Below are positions 46,470 through 55,018 of a DNA stretch of 64,000 bases, one piece after another. The notes under the pieces were generated by a model. That model had not been told where the DNA came from and searched no databases. It saw nothing but the letters and a program-made list of their open reading frames with translations. A program made the translations under genes and the position numbers. Location of the stretch: the NCBI RefSeq assembly GCF_000760935.2, contig NZ_CP049744.1:62001-126000 (forward strand), written 5' to 3'. Each line of letters begins with the position of its first letter. Positions within the stretch are counted from its first letter, which is position 1. This DNA is from Rhodococcoides fascians A25f. Lineage in GTDB: Bacteria > Actinomycetota > Actinomycetes > Mycobacteriales > Mycobacteriaceae.

Positions 46470-46985
46470 ATGACCACCGAAAGCACCGACATCGTGAAAA
46501 TGCTCGCCGAACAGCGCGCCAACTTTCTCATCACCGTCCGCGGAATCACCGACGAGCAGGCACGCACCCGAACGACCGCCAGCGAGCTCACCCTGGGCGG
46601 GCTGCTGCACCACGTTGTCAGCAACGAACGGCACTGGATGAAGGTGATCGCAGACCTGGACGAGACCGCCGAATTCGACATGGCCAGCGCCGGCGGCGAG
46701 TACGTGATGGGCGACGAAGAGACTGTCGCAGGACTGATCTCCGAATGGGAAGAGGTGGCGCGGTCCACCACCGATGCCCTCGCAACGTTGGATCTGAACC
46801 TGTCCGTCCCGGTCCCGACAGCACCTTGGGCACCTGAACGAATCTGGCAGACTGCACGATTCACCGTGCTGCACATCCTGCGCGAAATCTCGCAGCACGC
46901 CGGCCACGCGGACATCATTCGCGAGGAACTCGACGGTGCGAACACCACCCAGACCTGGGCCTCCGAGGCGGGGATGAGCTTCTAG
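46470..46985 (+). CDS. DinB/DUF664 family protein
   Basis: 171-residue four-helix-bundle protein. His residues at the expected metal sites are in LLHHVVSNERHWMKV and LREISQHAGHADIIREEL. Related proteins include mycothiol- and bacillithiol-dependent transferases; function here undetermined. An excellent ribosome binding site (AGGAGG) precedes the ATG. The SDR gene follows 13 nt later but has its own -10 box. Confidence 0.87.
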   Translation: MTTESTDIVKMLAEQRANFLITVRGITDEQARTRTTASELTLGGLLHHVVSNERHWMKVIADLDETAEFDMASAGGEYVMGDEETVAGLISEWEEVARSTTDALATLDLNLSVPVPTAPWAPERIWQTARFTVLHILREISQHAGHADIIREELDGANTTQTWASEAGMSF

Positions 46986-46986
46986 C

Positions 46987-46992
46987 TAACCT
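46987..46992 (+). promoter_or_regulatory. -10 box TAACCT, probable leaderless promoter
   Basis: TAACCT lies 6 nt before ATG 46999, just after the DinB stop. Confidence 0.45.
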
Positions 46993-46998
46993 GATTGC

Positions 46999-47670
46999 AT
47001 GACTCGTACTGCACTGGTGACCGGAGCAAGCCGTGGCCTAGGGGCCCATATCGCTCGACTGCTCGCTCCGGATCACCACGTGTTGTTGGGGGGACGATCG
47101 GCCGAGTCGCTGGAGCCCATCGCGTCGGAATTGGCCGGGTCCACCCCATGGCCGGTGGAGTTGACCGATCCCGACGCGGTAGCGGCGGCCGCGTCGAGCA
47201 TCGATTCTCTGGACGTGTTGGTGCACAACGCCGGAGTGGCAGCACTCGGGACGGTCGAGGAGTCGACGGCGGAGGATTGGCGTCGCCAGTACGAGGTGAA
47301 CGTCATCGCCGTCGTCGAACTCACTCGATTGCTGCTTCCTGCACTGCGCGCCGCCAAAGGCCATGTGGTCCTGATCAATTCGGGAGCCGGGATTCGCGCC
47401 AACCCGGGTTGGGGCGCCTACGCGGCGAGCAAGTTCGCACTCCGCGCCTTCGGTGATGCATTACGCCTGGAGGAACCGTCGTTGCGAGTAACCTCGGTGC
47501 ATCCCGGCCGCATCGACACCGAGATGCAACAGGGGATCGTCGCGCACGAGGGTGGGGTGTACGACGGCTCGAAGTTCTTGCAGCCCAGTACCGTTGCCCT
47601 CGCAGTGCGCAATGCCATCGATACTCCTGCCGACGCACACCCGACGGAAGTGGTGCTTCGCACCAGGTGA
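46999..47670 (+). CDS. Short-chain dehydrogenase/reductase
   Basis: 223-residue classical SDR with the NAD(P)-binding TGASRGLG motif (residues about 8-15), NAG (VHNAGVAAL), the catalytic Ser in INSGAG and the YxxxK pair (YAASKFALRAF). Cytoplasmic NAD(P)-dependent oxidoreductase; substrate unknown. Its TGA stop lies inside a hairpin that is part of a dispersed repeat. Confidence 0.9.
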   Translation: MTRTALVTGASRGLGAHIARLLAPDHHVLLGGRSAESLEPIASELAGSTPWPVELTDPDAVAAAASSIDSLDVLVHNAGVAALGTVEESTAEDWRRQYEVNVIAVVELTRLLLPALRAAKGHVVLINSGAGIRANPGWGAYAASKFALRAFGDALRLEEPSLRVTSVHPGRIDTEMQQGIVAHEGGVYDGSKFLQPSTVALAVRNAIDTPADAHPTEVVLRTR

Positions 47671-47706
47671 GCGAAACTTCGTAGCGGGGGTCGAGTTTCC
47701 GCTCAC
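47667..47706. terminator. Hairpin/dispersed palindromic repeat at SDR stop
   Basis: GTGAGCG-AAACT (47667-47678) pairs with AGTTT-CCGCTCAC (47694-47706) with a single bulge. It begins within the SDR stop codon. About 27 of 30 bases on the minus strand recur at 63271-63300, so it is both a likely bidirectional terminator and an intergenic repeat. Confidence 0.65.
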
Positions 47707-47850
47707 GACAAGGGGTTTGGCGTGGTTCCGACAGTCAGTTGGTCAAACGAACGTGCGCGGGGACCGGCTAGATGCACTGCCATAGGCGCACTGGACCGCC
47801 CCTGAACCGGCGTCGACGTTGCAGAACGACCGCCCGATCACCTTCGTCGC

Positions 47851-48225
47851 TCAGAGGTCGTCGAGTTTCACTATCCCGTCTTGCAGAGCCCGGGCGACGA
47901 GTGTCGCCTTCGTCGGTGCAGCCCGACCGACGCGGGAGTATTTGTCCCGAATTCGTGTCAGGTGGGTGTTGACGGTTCCCAGCGCGATGTGGAGGCGCGC
48001 ACCGACTTCGACTTTGGAGTCGCAGTCCAACCAGACCTTCAGGACTACGACCTCGCGGTCGGTCAGCCCGGGTGACGCGTAGACCGGCGCTGGTCGTTGG
48101 CCATGGATGCGCCCCGGCGCAAGAGCAGTGCGCGTGACGGGCGGCCTCGGGCCGAGGGGGTTGCGCACAGTCCTGGGCACTGCGACTCGGGTCTGCACTT
48201 GGGGTCGATGATCGATCAACACCAT
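47851..48225 (-). CDS. Small LuxR-type HTH regulator
   Basis: 124-residue protein with an unstructured basic N-terminal half and a C-terminal LuxR/GerE HTH (LTDREVVVLKVWLDCDSKVEVGARLHIALGTVNTHLTRI, about residues 53-95). It has no receiver or ligand domain, so activity is probably set by expression level or a partner. ATG 48225 follows GAGGAGG. It is divergent from the double-TetR gene across a 215-nt gap and may regulate that locus. Confidence 0.82.
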   Translation of the reverse strand: MVLIDHRPQVQTRVAVPRTVRNPLGPRPPVTRTALAPGRIHGQRPAPVYASPGLTDREVVVLKVWLDCDSKVEVGARLHIALGTVNTHLTRIRDKYSRVGRAAPTKATLVARALQDGIVKLDDL

Positions 48226-48335
48226 CTGATCCTCCTCGAGATACCGGCCTTGAGGCCGATGTACATCGGACCACGGGCGTTGAACCCTCTGCAACACAAA
48301 CCAATTCGAGAAGAATGTCGATTCGAGTGTGTCGT

Positions 48336-48351
48336 CTACACAGGGATGTAG
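48336..48351. promoter_or_regulatory. Dyad CTACA-CAGGGA-TGTAG
   Basis: A 5-6-5 inverted repeat in the divergent LuxR/double-TetR gap; candidate operator for either protein. A TATAGT box follows at 48389-48394, a good -10 for the rightward genes. Confidence 0.35.
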
Positions 48352-48434
48352 TCTGAACTAAACCGTGCGGGCTCGACCACTGAATTGCTATAGTTCGTGA
48401 TCTATTCAGGTGCTGTGAAGTCCAGTGAAGGCGG

Positions 48435-49697
48435 TTGACGTTGAACCCTAGGCCTGTCCCGCGTGAGCAATTTCTCCACGCCGGATACCGGCTCCTGAGC
48501 GAAGTGGACATGACCGATCTCGCCCGGTCGCTGTCCATCTCGGCGGTAGTCGACGGTGCTGGGCTGTCGCATCAAACATTCCACAACACTTACCCCGGCA
48601 ACTCTCGTAGCGGAGGTTCCGGCGGCAAAGAAGCGTTTGTGGCGGATCTGCTCGACAACCTCACCGTGAATTACAGCGGCACTGCACCCACCGATCCACC
48701 TGCCGGGCTGCGAGACGCGGCCGCACCGGTATCCGCCCTGTTCGAGGACCTGACCTCCGGCCTGATGCGGCGGCGCCTGATCGCCACCTTGCTGGCTGCG
48801 GACCACGACGGGGCCCGCAAGGCCGTCACTCCAGAATTCGAGCGACTGGATGCAGACCTGCGCACCAAGGTGGGTCAGGCGATTCAAGCTCAGGGCGGGT
48901 CCGTCCGCCAACCTATGTCACTGACCTCCCTCTCTACCGTCCTCGGAGCTCTGCTGGACGGACTCGCACTCCGAGAGATGCTGACTCCCGGGTCCTTCTC
49001 CGGGGACGACATCGCTGCAGCGACCACCTCGATCCTGCGGTGGGCGATCGATCCACTGCATTCCGATCGACAGACACCCGACCCCGAACCGGAATATCCT
49101 TTCGACGACTCCGACGCGCTACGGCCAGACCTCGAGGCCGACGTGATCGCCGCAACGGAAGCTCTGTTCGTCGACAACGGATACTTTCTCGTCACCCTCG
49201 CCGATATCGCGGCGGCCGCACGCCTCCGAGCCGACGACCTTCGACGGCTGTTCCCGAGCAAAGTCGACATCATCGTCGCCGCGCTGAAACCGAAATTCGA
49301 TCGCGTCCTGCGACTGCGTCGAGCCGACGAGCGCCTCGGCATCGACCCTGCAATCGCATTGCGCCGCACTCTGATCGAAGTTGGGGAATTCGTGATCGAC
49401 AACCGTGCCATGAGTTCCGGGATGCTGCTCGCCTTGAGCTTCGAGCAGTTTCAGCAACCCAACACCGTGACCACAGTTCTGGAAAACCTCTACCTTCCAT
49501 CTGCCGTGGTACCGATCCTCGAACGGGGACGCCAAGCGGGCGTGTTCAGCGATGATGCACCGACGATCGAGGCTGCAATCATGCTGACCAACAACGTCCT
49601 GTTTCGATGCCTGACGCGGCCGACCGAAACGGCGATCGACGTTGTCGACGGCGTTCTCCGACTGCTCATGCCCGGCATCGCAACTAGGACCCCATAA
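48435..49697 (+). CDS. Double TetR-type regulator (two TetR units in one chain)
   Basis: 420-residue protein made of two TetR-like halves: residues about 5-205, with a divergent HTH (ITS-like MTDLARSLSISAVVDGAGLSHQTFHNTYPG), and about 215-418, with a clearer HTH (VTLADIAAAARLRADDLRRLFPSKVDIIVAAL) and ligand-binding helices. Such tandem TetRs act as single-chain pseudo-dimers. Starts with TTG 48435; TTG 48441 is an alternative with better spacing from GAAGG. It precedes the NACHT gene by about 46 nt, probably in one operon. Confidence 0.82.
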   Translation: MTLNPRPVPREQFLHAGYRLLSEVDMTDLARSLSISAVVDGAGLSHQTFHNTYPGNSRSGGSGGKEAFVADLLDNLTVNYSGTAPTDPPAGLRDAAAPVSALFEDLTSGLMRRRLIATLLAADHDGARKAVTPEFERLDADLRTKVGQAIQAQGGSVRQPMSLTSLSTVLGALLDGLALREMLTPGSFSGDDIAAATTSILRWAIDPLHSDRQTPDPEPEYPFDDSDALRPDLEADVIAATEALFVDNGYFLVTLADIAAAARLRADDLRRLFPSKVDIIVAALKPKFDRVLRLRRADERLGIDPAIALRRTLIEVGEFVIDNRAMSSGMLLALSFEQFQQPNTVTTVLENLYLPSAVVPILERGRQAGVFSDDAPTIEAAIMLTNNVLFRCLTRPTETAIDVVDGVLRLLMPGIATRTP

Positions 49698-49743
49698 GGG
49701 TGCCGCACCACCGCGCCCATGCTTGCGGCGTGGCGAGGTGAGT

Positions 49744-51618
49744 GTGACCGAAATCGATCCCATGCACTGGGATCGATTGGCACGACTGTCGCAGCACCTG
49801 CTCGACGACATCGAAGTGGGATCCGGAGACGACGGCACCTGGTATGTGAGTCGCGATATCGAGGCCGCGTTGCTTCGACGCACGGTCCGAGGATCCGAGC
49901 CACAGATAGTTGTCGGTGGAGCCGGGCACGGAAAATCGACACTGCTGTGGTCGCTCCACCGAGCGCTACAGGAGCAGGGGCTCCATCCGTTACTGGTCTC
50001 TGCCACCTGGCTCCATCCCGGCGACGACGGCATTCGTACAGCCTCGACCGCCGAGATCATCGCCGCCGTAACCGGTCGACCGGGCGCAGTACTGCTGCTC
50101 GACACCGCGGACCTGATGCTGCACAGCCGCTCTGCTCGCCACGACATCATCGACCTGGTCACTGTGCTCGCTCGGACGGCAGTCCCCGTAGTTCTGACGA
50201 CCAGGCCGCTCGAAGGTCAAAGCCTTCCCACGAACCTGGGGCACAAGATCACCCTCGGGCCGTTCTCCTCGAACTCCGAACTTCCGACCGCAATCGAGGC
50301 ATTGACCGTCGAGTTCATCGCCGACGACTCGGTGATGCCACCGAATCCGGTGACGGCGATCCAGTCCGCCCTGGCCCGCGGCGCTCTCGTCGACGACGTG
50401 TGCACCAGCCCCTTGCTGCTCAGACTTCTCTTCTCACTGTCGGCACCACATTTTCCTCAGCTCGAACTCGACGTCACCGGTCTCTACAACCTGTTCTGGT
50501 CTCGGCGCATCGTCAGCGATCACCGCTCCGGACCGGAGGTACCGGCTGAGGACACTGATGACCTTTCGGCCAGTGCCGGGTTTCTGGCGATTGCCATGCT
50601 CGCGTTGGGAACACCCGAACCACCCGTCGACGTCGTCGTTCGACGCGCGGCGCAGGTCGCGGCATCGGCGGACCATACATACGACGACGTGGTCCTGCGC
50701 AGACACGTACGGGCACTGACCCGGCGCGGCGTACTGGTCACAACCGACAATCGTGCCCGGTTTCTCCATCAAACGTTCTTCGAGTTCGCCGCCGCCAAGG
50801 GGCTTGCCAACAGGGGGGCCGAGGATGAACTGCCGCGATTGATCGCTCGTGTTGCACAGACGCCCGACGATCTGTTCGTCGGTGCCGTGGTGGAACAAAC
50901 CTTGATCATCCTGGGAGCAGATCTACTGGCCAGACCCGCTGTCCGCGCGAGCTGTCAGACCCTCATCCGCACCGGGCTCCCGTATCCCATCTCGATTGCC
51001 ATGACCGCGTGGGCGCATCATCCTGCGATACTCGAGCTCACCACCGACATGTTCGCTGCGGTCGCCGATGACCGGCTGCGTCGATACCTGACGACGCTGC
51101 CCTTGCTGGATTCACGGCAATTCGCCGAGCGTGCACGAGATTTCGGCAACCGGCTCGACATCGTTCCCAGGGGAACAGGAACAGGTACTTTTCACGAAAT
51201 ACTGTCGCCTCACGACAGCTCGGTTCACCCGTCGGATTCCCGGGAGCCTGACGAACTCACCATGTACCAAGAGCGCCTCGTTCGCGCTCTGCACCGCGTG
51301 GAGGCACGGCGGCGTGATCTCGAACGTGCGACGGACGAGGCCTACCGTGCGATTCGACGCGCCGCCGGCAGCAAGGACGACGATCATCTCGGCCGTATCT
51401 TGTTCAGCATTTCCCGATCTGCGTTCTATCGGCTGAAAGCCGGTTCGAGTTGGAGTGCACCCGGAAGAAAGCTCTGCGCCGACATCGATGCCCACGGGGA
51501 CACCATCGGTGAGCGCTTCGACCTCACACGTTTGCACGACGCCTATGTGGCCGCGGCTCAGGCGGCGGACGATGCCCGCCATGCCAGGGACGGGCATGGC
51601 GGATCCGCAGGTCGATGA
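49744..51618 (+). CDS. NACHT-type STAND ATPase
   Basis: 624-residue soluble protein. A short N-terminal segment (1 to about 50), then a STAND NTPase core: Walker A GGAGHGKST (about 58-66), Walker B AVLLLDTAD (about 114-122), a helical/winged region, and FLHQTFFEFAAAKGLA (about 340), which matches the NACHT-associated FxHxxFxEyxAA motif. The C-terminal 100 residues contain a coiled coil and an HTH-like ISRSAFYRLKAG. STAND ATPases work as ligand-triggered switches in signalling or phage defence. No classical effector domain (nuclease, TIR, TM) is visible. The GTG start is uncertain (49738 or 49744). Confidence 0.75.
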   Translation: MTEIDPMHWDRLARLSQHLLDDIEVGSGDDGTWYVSRDIEAALLRRTVRGSEPQIVVGGAGHGKSTLLWSLHRALQEQGLHPLLVSATWLHPGDDGIRTASTAEIIAAVTGRPGAVLLLDTADLMLHSRSARHDIIDLVTVLARTAVPVVLTTRPLEGQSLPTNLGHKITLGPFSSNSELPTAIEALTVEFIADDSVMPPNPVTAIQSALARGALVDDVCTSPLLLRLLFSLSAPHFPQLELDVTGLYNLFWSRRIVSDHRSGPEVPAEDTDDLSASAGFLAIAMLALGTPEPPVDVVVRRAAQVAASADHTYDDVVLRRHVRALTRRGVLVTTDNRARFLHQTFFEFAAAKGLANRGAEDELPRLIARVAQTPDDLFVGAVVEQTLIILGADLLARPAVRASCQTLIRTGLPYPISIAMTAWAHHPAILELTTDMFAAVADDRLRRYLTTLPLLDSRQFAERARDFGNRLDIVPRGTGTGTFHEILSPHDSSVHPSDSREPDELTMYQERLVRALHRVEARRRDLERATDEAYRAIRRAAGSKDDDHLGRILFSISRSAFYRLKAGSSWSAPGRKLCADIDAHGDTIGERFDLTRLHDAYVAAAQAADDARHARDGHGGSAGR

Positions 51619-51702
51619 TGTTCGTCGCCAGTTCCGAGTTTCTCGAGAAGTCGAACAAGCACGCCACACGATCGAATTACCCCGTTCCCCAACGTGATTC
51701 CC

Positions 51703-51727
51703 GTCCACCGCCCGGCCGGCGGTGGAC
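51703..51727 (+). terminator. 10-bp perfect hairpin between NACHT and PaaK-like genes
   Basis: GTCCACCGCC (51703-51712), loop CGGCC, GGCGGTGGAC (51718-51727). It ends 19 nt before the next ATG. It could terminate the NACHT transcript or attenuate read-through into the ligase gene. Confidence 0.6.
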
Positions 51728-51746
51728 ATGATCGAAAGGTCAGGCC

Positions 51747-53171
51747 ATGAACCAGGCAGATCGGCACGACCCGACACGCACAGCTCTTCGGCTCGTCCAG
51801 TCCATCGCACTCTCGGTACCCGCGTATCGCCGTCTGCTCGCCGAGCACGGAATCGAGATCGACGCGATCGCAACGATGACCGACCTCGCTCGATTGCCGA
51901 CCACCTCGAAGGACACCTACCGAAGAACCAACATCCTCTCCGATCTGCAGGCCGGCGGACCCGAAGAAGTCGAGACCATCGCGAGCAGCGCAGGGTCGTC
52001 GGGAACCCCGACCTTCTGGTCACGCGGACAGCGGAGCACCGATCACGGAGCAGCGATGTTCGGGCACGTGCTGCGGGAATGCGCCGACACCGAGCACAGA
52101 ACGACCCTCGCACTCGTGACGTTTCCACTCGGTCCGTACATCGGAGGTGCCTTCATGTACGCCATGTTGCTCGAACTCCGAAAGCGAGGCCATCGGCTCT
52201 CGATAGCGACCCCCGGTATGGATCCCGACGTCATTGCCGAAGTGGTGTCCGAGGCCGCAGACGGATATCAGCAGATCGTGATCTTCGCGTACCCCCCGAT
52301 CGCCCGGGACCTGCTCGACACCCATGGAGAGCTGCTTCGACGGCACGACGTGGTGGTCATCGTCGGGGGTGAACCCGTCAGCGAGGCGTGGCGATCCCTC
52401 GTCCACGGCATGCTCGGCGACCCCGACGGAGACCGCGTACGTGTGGTCTACGGGGCAACCGACGTTGGATTCGTCGGCTATGAAACGGCAGCCACGACTG
52501 CCATACGTTCGGCGGCAGCAGAGGATTCGGCCTTGAACGGCGCGATATTCGGCACCGAGTACGCCGATGAAGATGTCGTGCAACAACCCGCATTCGTGCA
52601 GTATCGACCCGAGTTCACCTACATCGAAGTCGACCCCGACGGGTACTTACTCTTCACCGTGGGTGGAGTGCTGCCACTGGTTCGCTACCGCGTGAACGAC
52701 AGGGGCCACACGCTCGTCGGTAACGAAGTCCGCGACCGCCTCGCCGATGCCGGGTATTCCGCTCTCGCTGAAGACATCGACCCGAATGCTCACTACCTGC
52801 TGGTGTTCGGCCGAACCGACGTCGCCGCCATCTACAGTGCCGTCAACATCTATCCCGACTACTTCCGACCGGCCGTCGAACACATCTCTCTGGCAACACG
52901 ATTGACGGGACGGTTCATCGCTCGCTGCGAGACCGACAGCCACCAGCGCCAGACATTGACGCTCGACGCCGAGCTTCGGCCCACAATGGAATCCGATCCC
53001 GATACTGCCGAACAACTCCGGCAGCTGTCCATCGCCAGCCTGCGGCAATTGAGCGCGGAATACCGCATCGTGCACGACCAGAAGGGTCACGACGCAGAAC
53101 CCGTCGTACGCCTGCGCCCGTTCCGCTCCGCCGGCTTCGTCACCGGAGGAAAGCAGAAGTCGATCGACTAG
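51747..53171 (+). CDS. PaaK-like adenylate-forming enzyme (phenylacetate-CoA ligase/F390 synthetase family)
   Basis: 474-residue enzyme of the ANL superfamily, PaaK/CoF390-synthetase branch. The nucleotide-binding loop is SSAGSSGTPTFWSRG (about residues 80-94), the aromatic/acidic A5 motif YGATDVGFVGYE (about 235-246), and the A7-type segment VRYRVNDRGH. It activates a carboxylate as an acyl-AMP, usually for CoA transfer; the substrate is unknown. The ATG follows GAAAGG. It lies 128 nt after the NACHT gene, behind a hairpin, in the same orientation as the regulator and ATPase. Confidence 0.82.
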   Translation: MNQADRHDPTRTALRLVQSIALSVPAYRRLLAEHGIEIDAIATMTDLARLPTTSKDTYRRTNILSDLQAGGPEEVETIASSAGSSGTPTFWSRGQRSTDHGAAMFGHVLRECADTEHRTTLALVTFPLGPYIGGAFMYAMLLELRKRGHRLSIATPGMDPDVIAEVVSEAADGYQQIVIFAYPPIARDLLDTHGELLRRHDVVVIVGGEPVSEAWRSLVHGMLGDPDGDRVRVVYGATDVGFVGYETAATTAIRSAAAEDSALNGAIFGTEYADEDVVQQPAFVQYRPEFTYIEVDPDGYLLFTVGGVLPLVRYRVNDRGHTLVGNEVRDRLADAGYSALAEDIDPNAHYLLVFGRTDVAAIYSAVNIYPDYFRPAVEHISLATRLTGRFIARCETDSHQRQTLTLDAELRPTMESDPDTAEQLRQLSIASLRQLSAEYRIVHDQKGHDAEPVVRLRPFRSAGFVTGGKQKSID

Positions 53172-53177
53172 CAACCG

Positions 53178-53789
53178 TCAGCCATCTCGGTTCTCGTCTA
53201 CCCATTCCGGATGCTCGCGCCGGGCCCACTCTCGCGTGACGACTCCCTCGGTCATCCCGCGCATGGCCTCGGTGTCTTTCCACGCGTACGTGATGTGCCC
53301 GACCACCAGCAGGCCGAATCCCAGTGCGAACCAATCGTGTACGAAGGTCGCGCCGATTCGCCAGTTCAGCGGGCTCCAGTTCTGGAAGTACATCACCGCA
53401 CCGGTCAGCAGCAGCACGAGAATCGACCCACCGCTGAGCGCGCCGTTCAGCTTCTGGCCGGCGTTGAACTTACCGACCCCCACCGCGCCGAGGCGACGAG
53501 CCTTGGAACGCAACCACTTCCAGTCGTCGTCGACGAATCTGTTGAGACGCTCCAGGTCCCGTCGGTAGCCACTGGATATCGCACCGGCGATCAACGGAAC
53601 CGGAAGGAGGAAGCCCGACCACACGTGCACGAACTCCACGATCGGGCGGTGCCCCACCAGCACTGCGAGCGACCCGATGTACAGGATCGCAGCGGTGACG
53701 ATGCAGACGATCACCAGAATCCCGACGGCCCAGTGCACGTATCGTTCGACCCGTCCGAATCTGGCGAGCTCAGCCCGTGGGGTCATCAC
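53178..53789 (-). CDS. Membrane cytochrome b subunit (FdnI/cytochrome b561 type)
   Basis: 203-residue four-helix membrane protein. Candidate haem-ligand His residues are in RYVHWAVG, EFVHVWSG, TFVHDWFA and VVGHITYA. Its start overlaps the end of the molybdoenzyme gene by 20 nt, so it is the likely membrane electron donor for that enzyme, analogous in role to YedZ/MsrQ with YedY/MsrP but of a different family. Confidence 0.82.
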   Translation of the reverse strand: MMTPRAELARFGRVERYVHWAVGILVIVCIVTAAILYIGSLAVLVGHRPIVEFVHVWSGFLLPVPLIAGAISSGYRRDLERLNRFVDDDWKWLRSKARRLGAVGVGKFNAGQKLNGALSGGSILVLLLTGAVMYFQNWSPLNWRIGATFVHDWFALGFGLLVVGHITYAWKDTEAMRGMTEGVVTREWARREHPEWVDENRDG

Positions 53790-54537
53790 GACGCCCGTTC
53801 GATTCGCCGACGTATGCGTCGATGTCGTATCCGCGATTCTCCCAGTAGCCCGGCACCACGTTGTCGGTGAGCTCGATGCCGCCGAGCCATTTGATGCTCT
53901 TGTAGCCGTACATCGAGGCCACGAACAGCCGAACAGGCCCGCCGTGGTCGTGGGTCACCGGAGCGTCCAACATCGTCAGCGCAATCAGGACATCGTCGCG
54001 ACGTGCCTGCTCGAGCGTCAGACTCTCCGTGTAGGTCCCGTCGAACGAGGTGAAGCGAAGCGAGTTCGCCGACGCGGTGGGTCCGACGGCATCGAGAATA
54101 TCGGCCAATCGCACTCCGCTCCAGGCAACTTCGGGTACTCGCCATCCCGTGACGCATTGAAAGTCACGCACCAACGACGTCTGCGGCATCGAACGTAGGT
54201 CCTGCAGAGTGAACGTGCGCGGTGCGTCGACGGAACCGCCCACCGTCAGGGCGTAGGAATTCTCGTCCTTACGCGGCGCGCCCTGCGTCACCGAGTAGAA
54301 CCGGAAATTGTTCCCGACGGGAATCAGCCCGATCAATCCCGTTGGATCGTGATTGCCGAGTGGGCCGAGAACGGACGCCAACCCCTTCTGGATCGCCCCG
54401 CCGCCCACGATGCCCGCGGCACCGGCTGCCAACAGGCCGAGCACGACTCGGCGACCCACGGGACTACCCGGGATCTCTCGCTCGTCGATCGGCATCCCTC
54501 CACTGTCCACGCTCGACGCCGATCCGTCACCTGGCAC
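53770..54537 (-). CDS. Molybdopterin-dependent oxidoreductase, sulfite-oxidase/YedY (MsrP)-like
   Basis: 255-residue exported molybdoenzyme with an N-terminal Tat-like signal (GRRVVLGLLAAGAAGIVGGG, Arg at 29-30) and an oxidoreductase molybdopterin-binding domain. The Mo-ligand Cys is about residue 128 in DFQCVTGW, with HDHGGPVRLFVASMYGYKSIKWL near the C terminus. YedY/MsrP relatives repair oxidised methionine in envelope proteins; that role is inferred. Start uncertain: GTG 54537 (CAGACT box 7 nt upstream) or ATG 54495, whose GGAGG is too close. Confidence 0.87.
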   Translation of the reverse strand: MPGDGSASSVDSGGMPIDEREIPGSPVGRRVVLGLLAAGAAGIVGGGAIQKGLASVLGPLGNHDPTGLIGLIPVGNNFRFYSVTQGAPRKDENSYALTVGGSVDAPRTFTLQDLRSMPQTSLVRDFQCVTGWRVPEVAWSGVRLADILDAVGPTASANSLRFTSFDGTYTESLTLEQARRDDVLIALTMLDAPVTHDHGGPVRLFVASMYGYKSIKWLGGIELTDNVVPGYWENRGYDIDAYVGESNGRRDDPTG

Positions 54538-54571
54538 CGCTCGAAGTCTGGATGTTCGACGCCGGAAGTCC

Positions 54572-54577
54572 TACCGT
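54572..54577 (+). promoter_or_regulatory. -10 box TACCGT, probable leaderless promoter
   Basis: TACCGT lies 6 nt before ATG 54584. Confidence 0.45.
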
Positions 54578-54583
54578 GAAGAC

Positions 54584-55009
54584 ATGGCACTGTCGAAGGC
54601 AGAACGCGAAGAATTTCTGGCCGAGTCTCGGATCGCCGCCTTGTCCGTCGCTGCGGGTCCCGATCGGGGGCCGCTCACCGTCCCCATCTGGTACGACTAC
54701 ACCCCGGGCGGTGACGCGTGGGTCCTCACCGGCAGGACGTCGAAGAAGGCCCAATTGATCAGGGCTGCAGGTCGATTCACTCTCATGGTCGAGCAGTCGA
54801 ATCCGACGATCAAATACGTGTCCGTCGATGGGCCGGTCGTACGCGAAGAGCCCAACACGCCGGAGCTTCTGCGCGCCATGGCAGCGCGCTACCTACCCCC
54901 GGAGAAGGTCGACGGCTACCTCGAGATGGCGAACAGCGAACACGAAGAAAACGTGGTGTTCTACCTGCAACCGGAGCATTGGCTGTCGGCCGATCTCGGG
55001 GCCATCTGA
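54584..55009 (+). CDS. PPOX-class (F420/flavin split-barrel) protein
   Basis: 141-residue split-barrel protein of the pyridoxamine-5'-phosphate-oxidase-like superfamily. Typical features: IAALSVAAGPDRGPLTVPIWYDYTPGGDAWVLTGRTSKKAQLI. Actinobacterial members commonly bind F420 or haem; which applies here cannot be told. ATG 54584 is 6 nt after TACCGT. Divergent from the molybdoenzyme operon. Confidence 0.85.
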   Translation: MALSKAEREEFLAESRIAALSVAAGPDRGPLTVPIWYDYTPGGDAWVLTGRTSKKAQLIRAAGRFTLMVEQSNPTIKYVSVDGPVVREEPNTPELLRAMAARYLPPEKVDGYLEMANSEHEENVVFYLQPEHWLSADLGAI

Positions 55010-55018
55010 CCGCGTCGA

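Noticed and set aside
45447..46907. 486-codon frame overlapping the glucosylglycerate hydrolase
   Set aside because: Same strand, other frame; Arg-rich with no recognisable domain, and the hydrolase explains the region.
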